Shown here in pieces: positions 31,069 to 39,447 of a DNA stretch of 64,000 nt. Each line of letters begins with the position of its first letter. Positions within the stretch are counted from its first letter, which is position 1. The position numbers and the translations under genes are program-made. Source of the DNA: JAIBJN01 sp963775505 (GTDB lineage Bacteria; Actinomycetota; Thermoleophilia; Gaiellales; Gaiellaceae); assembly GCA_963775505.1 (NCBI GenBank), contig CAVZIL010000001.1:248001-312000 (forward strand), in the 5' to 3' direction. The notes under the pieces were generated by a model. It did not search any database, was not told the origin of the DNA, and was given only the letters and a program-made list of their open reading frames with translations.

Positions 31069-32456
31069 GCTCTCTGGCCGGGCGCGCAGAGGCGCTTCGC
31101 GGCCTTGATCTCCTCCCGGTTTCCCTGCAGCTGCTTCGAGCGCTGGAGGTGACTGCGCGCCTCGTCGCAGCGGTCGAGCGCCGTAAGCGTGCGGCCGAGG
31201 TTGTACTCGGCGTAGGCCTCGTACCGGAAGTCGTCGGAATACGTTCCCTCGAGCGCGGGGACCGCGCGCTCGAGAAGCGGGAGGGCGTTCTCCCAGAGCC
31301 CTGCCTGCATGAGTCCGAACGCCTCGTCGTTGAGCTCCGCGGCCTGCTCGACGCTGACGGCGGTGGGCTCCGTGACGGTCTGCACCACGGTTGTCGGCCC
31401 CGCCTCGACCGTGACCTCCCGGGTGACGGTCTCCGGTCGAGGCGCGGCCGCGGGAGGGTCCTCGTCGGCTGGCGCAGCCACGATCGCGGCGGTCACGCCT
31501 CCTGCGGCGAGCAGAAGCGCGCCCGCGAGCGCGAGCGGGGCGAGCCGCGTGCGGCGCCGCGCTGGCGGAGGTGGAGACAGAGGGGTTCCGGCGAGCGCGC
31601 CGCGAAGGGCGCCCACGAACGCGGTCGCCGTGGGGAACCGGTGAGGCGGGCTCTTGGCGAGCGCGCGGGCGAAGACGGCGTCGACCTCCGGCGGCAGGCC
31701 GACGGCGCGCTCCGAGGCGGGCGGGACCGGCTCGTTGATGTGGGCGACCGCCTCGGCGGTCTCCGAGCCGCGCTGGAACGGTCGCCCGCCCGTGAGCAGC
31801 TCGTATGCGACGACTCCGAGCGCGTAGCGGTCGCTGGCGGCCGTGACCTCCTCGCCCCGAGCCTGCTCGGGGGCGAGATACCCGGCCGTCCCCAGGATCG
31901 TCCCGGTCAGCGTCATCCCCAGGGTCTCGTCGACGAGGCGGGCGATCCCGAAGTCCACGACCTCGAGCCGGTCCGAGCCGTCGAAGAGCATGTTCGCCGG
32001 CTTCACGTCCCGGTGGACGACACCCCTCGCGTGCGCCGCGTCGAGCGCGGCCGCGGCCTGTGCCAGCCAGGTGACGGCTAGCTCCGGCGACACCGGCCGG
32101 CTGCGGGCGCGCTCGGCCAGCGTCCCGCCCGGGAGGTACTCCATGACGGTGAACGGGCGGCCCTCGTGCTCGCCGACGTCGAAGATCGTCACGACGTGCG
32201 GCTCGTCCGAGAGCCGCGCCGCGGTGAGCGCCTCACGGCGGAAGCGCTCGCGCAGCTCGGGCTCCTCGGCGAAGCGCTCGGCGAGCAGCTTGACGGCGAC
32301 GGTGCGCCCGAGCACGCTGTCCCGGGCCACGTAGATCTCGCCCATGCCGCCCCGGCCGACGAGCCGCGGCACTTCGTACCGGCCGGGCAGGATCGATGTC
32401 CGCGCCGACACCTCCCGTACGTTACCGCCGATCTTCGCCCGCGAAACTTCAAGCAA
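31065..32456 (-). CDS. PknB-type Ser/Thr protein kinase with one membrane segment
   Basis: A transmembrane eukaryotic-like kinase of up to 463 residues. Kinase landmarks: GRGGMGEIYVARD (P-loop), AVKLL (ATP Lys), VVHRDVKPANMLFD (catalytic loop), VVDFGIARL (DFG) and GTAGYLAPEQARG. A proline/arginine linker is followed by a single hydrophobic helix (ALAGALLLAAGGVTAAIVAA, about 313-332). The extracytoplasmic part is not PASTA but about 90 residues with TPR-like helices (LNDEAFGLMQAGLWENALPL, YNLGRTLTALDRCDEA). The start is uncertain: TTG 32456 or GTG 32411. It neighbours peptidoglycan and surface polysaccharide genes, which are common regulatory targets of such kinases. Confidence 0.88.
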   Translation of the reverse strand: MLEVSRAKIGGNVREVSARTSILPGRYEVPRLVGRGGMGEIYVARDSVLGRTVAVKLLAERFAEEPELRERFRREALTAARLSDEPHVVTIFDVGEHEGRPFTVMEYLPGGTLAERARSRPVSPELAVTWLAQAAAALDAAHARGVVHRDVKPANMLFDGSDRLEVVDFGIARLVDETLGMTLTGTILGTAGYLAPEQARGEEVTAASDRYALGVVAYELLTGGRPFQRGSETAEAVAHINEPVPPASERAVGLPPEVDAVFARALAKSPPHRFPTATAFVGALRGALAGTPLSPPPPARRRTRLAPLALAGALLLAAGGVTAAIVAAPADEDPPAAAPRPETVTREVTVEAGPTTVVQTVTEPTAVSVEQAAELNDEAFGLMQAGLWENALPLLERAVPALEGTYSDDFRYEAYAEYNLGRTLTALDRCDEARSHLQRSKQLQGNREEIKAAKRLCAPGQRA

Positions 32457-32499
32457 TCATTACGGCGCTGACGTACCCTCTTGCCGATAGGGGTCTGGA

Positions 32500-34113
32500 A
32501 TGCGTCGGGTTCTCGTGGCAGCCATCGCCCTCGTCGTCGCACTGTCGTGCGCGGCGGCCGCGCAGCCTGCCGCCACCTTCGTGCTCAAGGGCCGGGGGTG
32601 GGGTCACGGGCTCGGGCTCGGGCAGTACGGCGCCCACGGCTTCGCGCGGGACGGCGGTCGCGACTACGCGTGGATCCTGGATCACTACTACACGGGCACC
32701 ACGCTGGGCACCTCGGGCGTCGGGCGCGTGCGCGTGCTGCTCGCCGCCGGGGCCGGCTCGCTCTCGATCGGCTCGACCTCGGCGTTCACGGTCAGGGACG
32801 CGAACGGCAGGACGTTCAACCTGAGCGCGGGCACGCACGTCCTCCGGCCGAACCTGCGCGTCCAGACCGCGAGCGGCGGGCTGCGCACGCTCGCCGGCCC
32901 GGTCCGCTTCAGCCCGGGCTCCGCGCTGCTCCGACTCTCGGGCGACCGCTACCGCGGCTTCCTGCGCGTTCGCTCGCGGGGCGGGCAGCTCTCCGCAGTC
33001 AACGACATCGCCCTCGAGCCCTACGTGAAGGGCGTCGTCGCCTGGGAGATGCCGGCGTCGTGGCATCCCGAGGCACTCAAGGCTCAGGCCGTCGTAGCCC
33101 GGACGTACGGGCTCGTGAGCCGCAAGTCCGGGTGGTTCGACCTCTTCGACGACACGCGGAGCCAGGTGTACGGCGGCGTGCGCGCCGAGGATTCGCGCAC
33201 GAACGCGGCTGTCGACGCGACCAGCGGGGAGGTCGTCCGGTCCGGAGGCGCGCTTGCATGGACCTTCTACCACTCGACCTCGGGTGGGAAGACCGCGTCG
33301 CGCGCGGACGAGTGGGGCCCGCCGGAGGTTCCCTACCTCGTCGGCGTCCCCGATCCCCACGACGACATCTCGCCGCACCACCGGTGGGGCCCTCTGGATT
33401 CCGAGGACGACTGCTCCAACAACGGCCGGGACTGCGTCTGGTCCGCTGCCGCGCTGAAGCGCGCCCTGGGAGGCCGGGCGCCCAGCGCCATCCGGGACTT
33501 CACGGTTGCGGACCGCAACGGCTCGAGCAGGGTCGAGCGGACGCGCCTGCGGGGGCCCTCCGGAGCCACCTCCATCACCGGCGCGGATCTTCGGAGCCTG
33601 CTCGGGCTGCGCTCGACGTGGTTCTCGATCGGCGTCCTGCGGCTGAACGGCGCCGGCTCCATCGAGGAGGGCCAGGAGAGGACGCTGCGCGCGCTGGCGC
33701 GGAACCTGAAGAACGTGACTCTTCAGCGGCGAAACGGGGCCGGCCAGTGGGTCGACCTACGGCAGATCGAAGGCAGGGTGAACGTGTCCGTGAGGCCTGC
33801 GGCGACGACGCTCTACCGCCTGAGGTCGCCCGCAGCGGTGACCGCGCCCGTCAGGGTGGTCGTGGAGGCCGCCCCGCGCTTCACGTCGAACGTCAGCACC
33901 GGGGCGTTGAGCGGCGTGGCGACGCCGGGGGACCGCGTTCAGGTGCAGCAGCGAGCGTCGGACGGGAGCTGGGCCACGACCACCGTCGCGGTCGCGGGCG
34001 ACGATGGGACCTGGAGCGCGGCGCTCGACGTCGTCTCCGGTGAATACCGCGCCTATGTCGACTCGGACGGCGACGTGGAGACCAGTCCCACGTTGACGAT
34101 CGTCGTCGCCTAG
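32500..34113 (+). CDS. Secreted SpoIID/LytB-domain protein
   Basis: A 537-residue exported protein with signal peptide (VLVAAIALVVALSCAAAAQ). The SpoIID/LytB region includes GRGWGHGLGLGQYGAHGFA, VARTYGL and the catalytic-type Glu in VVAWEMPASWHPEALKAQA (near residue 190). SpoIID is a lytic transglycosylase that cuts glycan strands lacking stem peptides. Here the domain is combined with a C-terminal Ig-like region (about 440-537). There is no sign of sporulation genes; the domain is widespread in non-sporulating Actinobacteria, where the job is probably cell wall remodelling. ATG 32500. Convergent stop shared with the next gene at CTAG. Confidence 0.82.
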   Translation: MRRVLVAAIALVVALSCAAAAQPAATFVLKGRGWGHGLGLGQYGAHGFARDGGRDYAWILDHYYTGTTLGTSGVGRVRVLLAAGAGSLSIGSTSAFTVRDANGRTFNLSAGTHVLRPNLRVQTASGGLRTLAGPVRFSPGSALLRLSGDRYRGFLRVRSRGGQLSAVNDIALEPYVKGVVAWEMPASWHPEALKAQAVVARTYGLVSRKSGWFDLFDDTRSQVYGGVRAEDSRTNAAVDATSGEVVRSGGALAWTFYHSTSGGKTASRADEWGPPEVPYLVGVPDPHDDISPHHRWGPLDSEDDCSNNGRDCVWSAAALKRALGGRAPSAIRDFTVADRNGSSRVERTRLRGPSGATSITGADLRSLLGLRSTWFSIGVLRLNGAGSIEEGQERTLRALARNLKNVTLQRRNGAGQWVDLRQIEGRVNVSVRPAATTLYRLRSPAAVTAPVRVVVEAAPRFTSNVSTGALSGVATPGDRVQVQQRASDGSWATTTVAVAGDDGTWSAALDVVSGEYRAYVDSDGDVETSPTLTIVVA

Positions 34114-34751
34114 AGAAGCTCGTCGTCCGGGACGTCGCGGATCCGGCGGGCGGGGTTGCCCACGACCACGGCCCGCGCGGGCACGTCCTCGAGGACGACG
34201 GCGCCGGCGCCGACGAAGGCTTCCTCGCCGATCTCGACTCCTGGAAGGAGCACGGCGCCTCCGCCCACGCGCGCGCCGCGACGGATCGTCGGGCCGCGCC
34301 GGAGCGCGTGGCGCTCGTCGGTCCGGCCCATCAAGTTGTCGTTCGTCGTGACGACGCAGGGTGCGACGAAGACGTCCTCCTCGAGGATCGAGTAGGCGGT
34401 GATGTAGGCGTTCGCCTGGATCTTCGTCCGGGCGCCCACTGTGGTGTCGTTCTCGACGAGCGAGCCCACGCCCATAACCACCTCGTCGCCGAGCTCGCAG
34501 CGCTCGCGGACGCACGCCTGGTCTCCGACTATGACCCCGTTCCCCAGCCGGGTACCGGCGAAGACGACCGCGCCCGCGAGGATCGCGCTCCCCTCTCCGA
34601 CGACGAGCGGGGGCAGCGGCTCGGCGCTGGCGGTGGAGCGGGGCCCGAGGGTCGGCGCCTTGCCCACGACAGCGTGGTCGCCGATCACGACGCCTTCGCC
34701 GAGCTCGGTGCCCGGGTAGACGACCGCGGTTTCGGCGATCCGCGCGGTCAA
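34110..34751 (-). CDS. Left-handed beta-helix acyltransferase (WbpD-like)
   Basis: A 213-residue hexapeptide-repeat protein: runs such as IGDHAVVGKA, GSAILAGAVVFAGTRLGNGV and GGAVLLPGVEIGEEAFVGAG form the left-handed beta helix. VVTTNDNLMG resembles the acyl-acceptor loop of WbpD-type N-acetyltransferases. TTG 34751 overlaps the TGA of the upstream dehydrogenase gene (TTGA). With the two upstream genes it forms an A-B-D set for a 2,3-diamino-2,3-dideoxy uronic acid, in which WbpD acetylates the 3-amino group. That role is inferred from context. Confidence 0.8.
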   Translation of the reverse strand: MTARIAETAVVYPGTELGEGVVIGDHAVVGKAPTLGPRSTASAEPLPPLVVGEGSAILAGAVVFAGTRLGNGVIVGDQACVRERCELGDEVVMGVGSLVENDTTVGARTKIQANAYITAYSILEEDVFVAPCVVTTNDNLMGRTDERHALRRGPTIRRGARVGGGAVLLPGVEIGEEAFVGAGAVVLEDVPARAVVVGNPARRIRDVPDDELL

Positions 34752-35740
34752 ACGCGCTCTCGCTCGAGCGAGGCCTGGAGCTGCTCGAGGCTGCGGACGA
34801 CCGCGAGCCCGGCCCTGGCCGGCGCGAGCGGGTCGCCCTCGCCGCGGGCGAGCGCGAGGAAGTGAGAGCACTCCAGGCGTAGCGGCTCGGCGTTGTCGAC
34901 CCGCGGGCTGTGGACGTCTCCCACGCGCGTGCTCCACTCGCCGTAGGTTCCGAGCGGCCGCTCGGCGGCGCTGTCGTAGACCGTGACCTTGCGGTCGAGC
35001 TCCATGTCGTCGAAGACGGCCATGCGCTCCTTCCCGACCACGGTCATGCGCCGGATCTTGTGCGGGTCGAGCCACGAGAGGTGCATGTGCGCCGTCTTGC
35101 CGGACGGGAAGCGCAGATAGCAGAAGACGACGTCCTCGACCCCCGGCTTCAGGAACGAGTCGCCGCGGGCCCAGAGCTCGCTCGGCTCCTCGCCGAGGAG
35201 GTAGAGGATGATCGAGAGATCGTGAGCCCCCAGGCTCCAGAGGGCGTTCTCGTTGGCGCGGATCTGCCCAAGGTTCTGGCGATTCCCGTAGACGTAGAGC
35301 ACCTCGCCGAGTTCGCCGCTCTCCACGATCTCCTTCAGCTTGAGGACGCCGGGGTGGTAGAGGAGGAGGTGGCCCGGCATCAGCGCCAGCCCGTGCTCCT
35401 CGGCGAGCGCGACGAGCTCCTCCGCGTCGTCGGCGGTCAGCGCCATCGGCTTCTCGACGAAGACGTGCTTTCCGGCCGCGAGCGCGCGCCGGGCCAGTTC
35501 CGCGTGGGTGGGGACGGGGGTGGCCACGACGACTGCCTCGACTGCCTCGTCGGCGAGCAGGTCGTCGAAGCTCGCCGTCGCCCGTGCCGCCGGATAGCGC
35601 GCGGCCGCCGCGGCCAGGCGGCTCTCGTCCGTGTCGCAGACCCACGCGAGGCCGGCGAGCTCGTTGAAGTTGCGCGCGAGGTTCGAGCCCCAGAGCCCGA
35701 GCCCGGCGACCGCGACCCTCGTCGCGCCTACAGCTTCCAT
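34748..35740 (-). CDS. Gfo/Idh/MocA oxidoreductase (WbpB/WlbA-like)
   Basis: A 330-residue NAD(P)-dependent sugar oxidoreductase. The Rossmann motif is VAVAGLGLWGSNLARNF, followed by the conserved EKP of KHVFVEKPMAL, GHLLLYHPGV and an LWSLGAHDLSIILYLLG segment with the catalytic-type His. In the Pseudomonas O-antigen pathway, WbpB oxidises C3 of UDP-GlcNAcA. The adjacency to a WbpA-like and a WbpD-like gene supports that step here. It starts at ATG 35740, inside the last 13 bases of the upstream dehydrogenase gene. Confidence 0.82.
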   Translation of the reverse strand: MEAVGATRVAVAGLGLWGSNLARNFNELAGLAWVCDTDESRLAAAAARYPAARATASFDDLLADEAVEAVVVATPVPTHAELARRALAAGKHVFVEKPMALTADDAEELVALAEEHGLALMPGHLLLYHPGVLKLKEIVESGELGEVLYVYGNRQNLGQIRANENALWSLGAHDLSIILYLLGEEPSELWARGDSFLKPGVEDVVFCYLRFPSGKTAHMHLSWLDPHKIRRMTVVGKERMAVFDDMELDRKVTVYDSAAERPLGTYGEWSTRVGDVHSPRVDNAEPLRLECSHFLALARGEGDPLAPARAGLAVVRSLEQLQASLERERV

Positions 35741-36990
35741 ACGCGGCCGTTGAGGCTGCCGTTCGCGCCCGTGGCGTTCCGGAAGTCGACGACGAGTCGG
35801 GCGCGGGCGGCGAGGTCGTCGTAGTCGATCCCGGAATGCGCCGTGACGATGGCGACGCAGTCGGCGCTTTCGACCGCGCCGTCGAGCGAGGAGGACTCGA
35901 GCCCGTAGTCGGGGAGCGCCGGGATGTGCGGGTCGTGGTAGGAGACCTCGGCCCCTTCGTCGCGCAGGAGCTCGACGAGCTTCAGGGCCGGCGACTCGCG
36001 CAGGTCGCCCACGTCGGCCTTGTAGGAGACGCCCACGAGGTGCACCGTGCTGCCCTTCACCGACCTCTCCACCGAGTTGAGCGCCCTGGTGATCTTGTCC
36101 AGGCAGAAGTAGGGCATGTTCTCGTTGATCTTCCCCGCGAGCTCGATGAACTCCGTGTAGAAGTCGTACTCGCGCGCCTTCCAGGAGAGGTAGAACGGGT
36201 CGACGGGCAGGCAGTGGCCGCCGAGGCCGGGGCCGGGCTTGAAGCTCATGAACCCGAAGGGCTTCGTGGCCGCGGCGTCCACGACCTCCCAGACGTCCAC
36301 GCCCATCCGGTCGCAGAGCTGCGCCAGCTCGTTGACGAGGGCGATATTGACCGAGCGAAAGATGTTCTCCAGGAGCTTCGTCAGCTCGGCAGCCTCCGGC
36401 GAGGACACGGCGATCACCTTGTCCATCGCCCGCTCGTAGAAGGCGCAGGCTGCGTCCCGGCAGCTCTCTGTGATGCCGCCGACGATCTTCGGGGTCGTCT
36501 TGGTCGTCCAGTCGGTGCGGCCCGGATCGACGCGCTCGGGCGAGAAGGCGAGATGGAAGTCGGTTCCGACCCGGAGGCCGCTGGCCTCCAGGCGGGGCAG
36601 CACCTCTTCCCGGGTCGTGCCGGGGTAGGTCGTCGACTCGAGGACGACGAGATGGCCCGGGCGGAGGCGCTCGGCGATCTCCTCCGCCGCGCCGACGACG
36701 ATCGAGAGGTCGGGCTCGCGGTTGACGGAGAGCGGCGTCGGCAGCGCGATCAGGACGGCGTCGGCGTCGCGCAGCGAGTCGTAGTCGGTGGTCGCCGTGA
36801 TCCCGCCCGACTCGACGAGCGAGCGCAGCGCCGCCGAGGGGACGTCCTCGATGTAGCTCTCGCCCCGGTTGAGCGCCGCCACGCGGTCGGCGTCCACGTC
36901 CACGAGGACCGCGCTCATGCCGGCCTCGGCGAAGACCTGCGCGAGCGGGACGCCGACGTAGCCGGCGCCGACGATGGCGACGTCACTCAT
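35728..36990 (-). CDS. Nucleotide-sugar 6-dehydrogenase (UDP-GlcNAc dehydrogenase, WbpA-like)
   Basis: A 420-residue NAD-dependent enzyme that oxidises C6 of a UDP-sugar twice to the uronic acid. It has the N-terminal VAIVGAGYVGVPLAQVFAEA, ALPTPLS, STTYPGTTREE, FSPERVDPG, ELTKLLENIFRSVNIALVNE, and the catalytic Cys in GPGLGGHCLPVDPFYL. The FSPERVDPG and LGGHCLPVDP wording favours the UDP-GlcNAc/UDP-ManNAc branch over UDP-glucose. First gene of the three-gene minus-strand unit 36990-34110. Confidence 0.88.
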   Translation of the reverse strand: MSDVAIVGAGYVGVPLAQVFAEAGMSAVLVDVDADRVAALNRGESYIEDVPSAALRSLVESGGITATTDYDSLRDADAVLIALPTPLSVNREPDLSIVVGAAEEIAERLRPGHLVVLESTTYPGTTREEVLPRLEASGLRVGTDFHLAFSPERVDPGRTDWTTKTTPKIVGGITESCRDAACAFYERAMDKVIAVSSPEAAELTKLLENIFRSVNIALVNELAQLCDRMGVDVWEVVDAAATKPFGFMSFKPGPGLGGHCLPVDPFYLSWKAREYDFYTEFIELAGKINENMPYFCLDKITRALNSVERSVKGSTVHLVGVSYKADVGDLRESPALKLVELLRDEGAEVSYHDPHIPALPDYGLESSSLDGAVESADCVAIVTAHSGIDYDDLAARARLVVDFRNATGANGSLNGRVWKL

Positions 36991-37062
36991 CGAGACTCAT
37001 CGTACAAATGAGATCCGGCGGAGAAAGGAATCTCGCGCCGCTGCCGAATGTAGCCGAACCCC

Positions 37063-37170
37063 ATGACCCTCAAGCTCGTGATCGGCGGTCTCGGCCTTCT
37101 AACACGTCCCCTCGGGGCGGGCCGAACGCTCGCCTGGTACGCGCAACGCCGCCTCGAACGCCCGGTCTGA
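37063..37170 (+). CDS. Possible 35-residue membrane peptide
   Basis: ATG 37063 opens a short frame with a hydrophobic stretch (LVIGGLGLLTRPLGAG) and a basic C-terminus (WYAQRRLERPV). No ribosome site stands out. It lies between the divergent dehydrogenase gene and the tRNA. Similar one-helix frames occur at 26997 and 53465. Weak evidence; it may be non-coding. Confidence 0.3.
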   Translation: MTLKLVIGGLGLLTRPLGAGRTLAWYAQRRLERPV

Positions 37171-37225
37171 GGCCCCAGGAACGGCGAAGGACGAACGCTC
37201 GACGCCGCTACACTTGCCATCCCTG

Positions 37226-37298
37226 GGGCCGTTAGCTCAGCTGGTAGAGCAGGGGACTCTTAATCCCAAGGTCGAAGGTTCGAATCCTTCACGGCCCA
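37226..37298 (+). tRNA. tRNA-Lys (anticodon CTT)
   Basis: A 73-base cloverleaf: acceptor arms GGGCCGT and ACGGCCC pair fully, with discriminator A. The D arm is GCTCAGCTGGTAGAGC, the anticodon loop CTCTTAA carries CTT (reads AAG), and the T arm is GAAGGTTCGAATCCTTC. The upper pair of the anticodon stem is G-A, a mismatch. CCA is not encoded. Confidence 0.95.
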
Positions 37299-37305
37299 TC
37301 GAGGA

Positions 37306-37884
37306 CTAGAGGGGGATTCCCGGGGAGGAGAGCGCGCAGTCGGTCAGGCCGAGCCTGATCAGGTTCGAGTTGGCCGCCCTCGCGAGCGAGCGGAGCTGCT
37401 CGATTCGAGCCAAGGTTGCGGCCGTGTTCCCGCGGCTCGCGGCCGCGCGCACCTCCGTCAGCAGGGCCTCCTGCTTCAGGAGCGCGCGCCCTGCCCTGTT
37501 CGCCTGGCCGGCCAGGGCATCCGGCGGTGGCAGGGACCCGAGCTGCGCGTGGTGGCGGCGGACGATGGGAAGAGCACGCTTCAGGTAGGCGGCGATCTCG
37601 TCCACGGTGGTGGGCGTGCCCAGCTTTCGGAGCGCCTCGGACTGGCGAGCGCACACGCCGTTCACCGACTGCCTCCAGGCCTTCTCGACCCGGTCCTCAC
37701 CCGTGCCCTGGACATTGGCCGTCGCCTGCCGAAGCACCTTGGTGACCTCGTTGAGCCTGCTCTCGGTGGACTTCGCGACCGCGGACAGGTCACGGCTTCG
37801 GTCGGCGTCGAGGAGCTTGGAGCCGGACCAGATGGCGAGCCCGGCCAGCGCAGCGACGGCAAGAATCTTCAGCAACCAAGGCAT
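37306..37884 (-). CDS. Membrane-anchored protein of unknown function
   Basis: A 192-residue protein with one N-terminal hydrophobic helix (LLKILAVAALAGLAIWSGSKL) and then a mostly helical, charged extracytoplasmic part with two Cys (NGVCARQSEALRKLG and GLTDCALS) that could form a disulfide. No domain is recognised. Long amphipathic helices (RLNEVTKVLRQATANVQG, LLTEVRAAASRGNTAATLAR) suggest a helical bundle. It ends eight bases after the tRNA on the opposite strand. Confidence 0.6.
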   Translation of the reverse strand: MPWLLKILAVAALAGLAIWSGSKLLDADRSRDLSAVAKSTESRLNEVTKVLRQATANVQGTGEDRVEKAWRQSVNGVCARQSEALRKLGTPTTVDEIAAYLKRALPIVRRHHAQLGSLPPPDALAGQANRAGRALLKQEALLTEVRAAASRGNTAATLARIEQLRSLARAANSNLIRLGLTDCALSSPGIPL

Positions 37885-37950
37885 CGGCGGCCCCCACGGA
37901 GCATCGGATGCCCACGGGCGAACGCGCTGACCCGAAAGGGTGATCCGGCC

Positions 37951-38979
37951 CTACGGCCCGGCGCCCCAGTCCGAGACGGCCTCGTGGGCGTCCGCGCTCG
38001 TCAGCCGCTCCTTGTCGGTGCCGTTGGGGAGCATCGTCCAGACGTCGTTGCCATCGCCCGAGACGCGAGTGAAGGCGATCCTCCCGCCCTGCGGCCCGAA
38101 CACCGGGCCGAAGTCGGGCACGGCGTTCCGCGTCAGGCGAGACAGGCTGGTGCCGATCGCCGAGACCCGGAAGAGCTCCGTGTCGTTCCCGTCCCAGAGC
38201 TCGAAGACGAGCAGCGCGCCGTTGGGCGACCAGGTCGGCGCGCTGATCTCGCGGTTGGCCCGCACGATCCGGTGGTTGTCCGTCCCGTTCGGGCGGACGA
38301 GGCGGAGCTCGCTGCGGCCCTCGAGGCGCCTGACGTACGCGATCCAACCGGTAGACGACCAGGCGGGGCTGTCGTCGGCACCGGAGCGGTTGGTCAGGCG
38401 CCTCAGCCCTGTGCCGTCCGCGCCGGTGACGTAGATCTCCGCGTTCCTCCCGCGGACATGGCGTGTGAAGGCCAGACGCGTGCCGTTCGGCGCCCAGGCC
38501 GGATCGAGGTCGTCCACGCGGTTGTTCGTCAGCCGCCGGCGATCCGCCCCGTCCGGCTCGATCACGAAGAGCTCGGACGAGCCGATCGCCCGGGCTGCCG
38601 AGAAGGCGATCAGGCCGCCCTGCGGAGACCACGTGGGATCGGCCTCGGCGACCTGGGTTCTGGAGAGTCTCAGGAGCCCTGACCCGCCGACGCCGATCCG
38701 GAAGAGGTCGTCGCTCTCTCCGGCTTGCCGGCGCACGAAGACGAGGCGCGTGCCCGCCGGCGAAAGAGACGGCGCCAGGTCGACGACCGCGCCGCCGGTG
38801 AGGCGGTCCTTTTCGCTCCCGTCCCCGCGCATCACCCAGACGTGGGACGAGGAGGCGTTCAGGGTCGTGAACGCGATCGTGGACGCGCCTGCCGCGCCGA
38901 CGGCTCCGAGCCCTATCACGCCGGCAACAGCGGCGAGAACCTGCTTCGACCTCTCCACGCCCCTCCTCGCCTGAGTCAT
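37951..38979 (-). CDS. Secreted TolB-like WD40/PD40 beta-propeller protein
   Basis: About 342 residues from ATG 38979, with an N-terminal hydrophobic export segment (VLAAVAGVIGLGAVGAAGAS). The body contains repeated PD40-type units, for example DPTWSPQGGLIAFSA, DPAWAPNGTRLAFTR, APTWSPNGALLVFEL and GPVFGPQGGRIAFTR, each followed by an ExYxxxxDGxxxRRLT-type strand, enough for a six-bladed propeller. Such proteins bind partners rather than catalyse. The open frame allows a longer start (TTG 39018), but 38979 gives a better signal sequence. Confidence 0.78.
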   Translation of the reverse strand: MTQARRGVERSKQVLAAVAGVIGLGAVGAAGASTIAFTTLNASSSHVWVMRGDGSEKDRLTGGAVVDLAPSLSPAGTRLVFVRRQAGESDDLFRIGVGGSGLLRLSRTQVAEADPTWSPQGGLIAFSAARAIGSSELFVIEPDGADRRRLTNNRVDDLDPAWAPNGTRLAFTRHVRGRNAEIYVTGADGTGLRRLTNRSGADDSPAWSSTGWIAYVRRLEGRSELRLVRPNGTDNHRIVRANREISAPTWSPNGALLVFELWDGNDTELFRVSAIGTSLSRLTRNAVPDFGPVFGPQGGRIAFTRVSGDGNDVWTMLPNGTDKERLTSADAHEAVSDWGAGP

Positions 38980-39103
38980 ACACCCCGGGGCCCGGCGCCA
39001 CAACCAGCGTTGCGGCAAACCCGCAACTCGATTCAGCCGCCTCCACGATGGCGGCAGACGGCGACCGGTCGAGACTGCGAGCAGCGAGGAAGGAGCAGGT
39101 GAG

Positions 39104-39373
39104 ATGACGACACATGCCGATACCGACCTGACCTACTGGTCGCACGACTACTGGCTCGGTCACTGCGAGGGCTTTCGGGCGGACTCGCCGGAAGGTCGCC
39201 TGGGCATCGTCGAGGCCGTGCTCTGCGACGAGGACGACGAGCCGTCGGCTCTCGTCGTGCGCGAGGGGCTCTTCGCCTTGCGGACGGTCTACGTGCCGAT
39301 CGCCGACGTCGCCGAGGTGGAGCCGCGCGGCGAGCGAGTCGTCCTTCGGGTGGTGCCAAGACCGCGCCCGTGA
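39104..39373 (+). CDS. Small PRC-barrel-like protein
   Basis: An 89-residue acidic protein: TYWSHDYWLGHCEGFRADS, then GRLGIVEAVLCDEDDEPSAL and VPIADVAEVEPRGERVVLR, the strand pattern of a PRC-barrel (a small beta barrel found in ribosome maturation and photosynthetic proteins). No membrane segment. A good ribosome site, AAGGAG, lies 9-14 bases before ATG 39104. Function unknown. Confidence 0.65.
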   Translation: MTTHADTDLTYWSHDYWLGHCEGFRADSPEGRLGIVEAVLCDEDDEPSALVVREGLFALRTVYVPIADVAEVEPRGERVVLRVVPRPRP

Positions 39374-39447
39374 CGCGACCCGCGTCGTGAGCTCGCAGGA
39401 GCGTCCTAGCGATCTCAGCGCCTAAGCTCCACTGGGTGCCCCGAGCA

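Noticed and set aside
32461..32499. Promoter for the SpoIID/LytB gene
   Set aside because: No acceptable -35/-10 pair at proper spacing in the 43-base divergent gap; anything named would be guesswork.
31065..34113. Sporulation locus suggested by the SpoIID domain
   Set aside because: No other sporulation gene is present, and the SpoIID/LytB domain is common in non-sporulating Actinobacteria.
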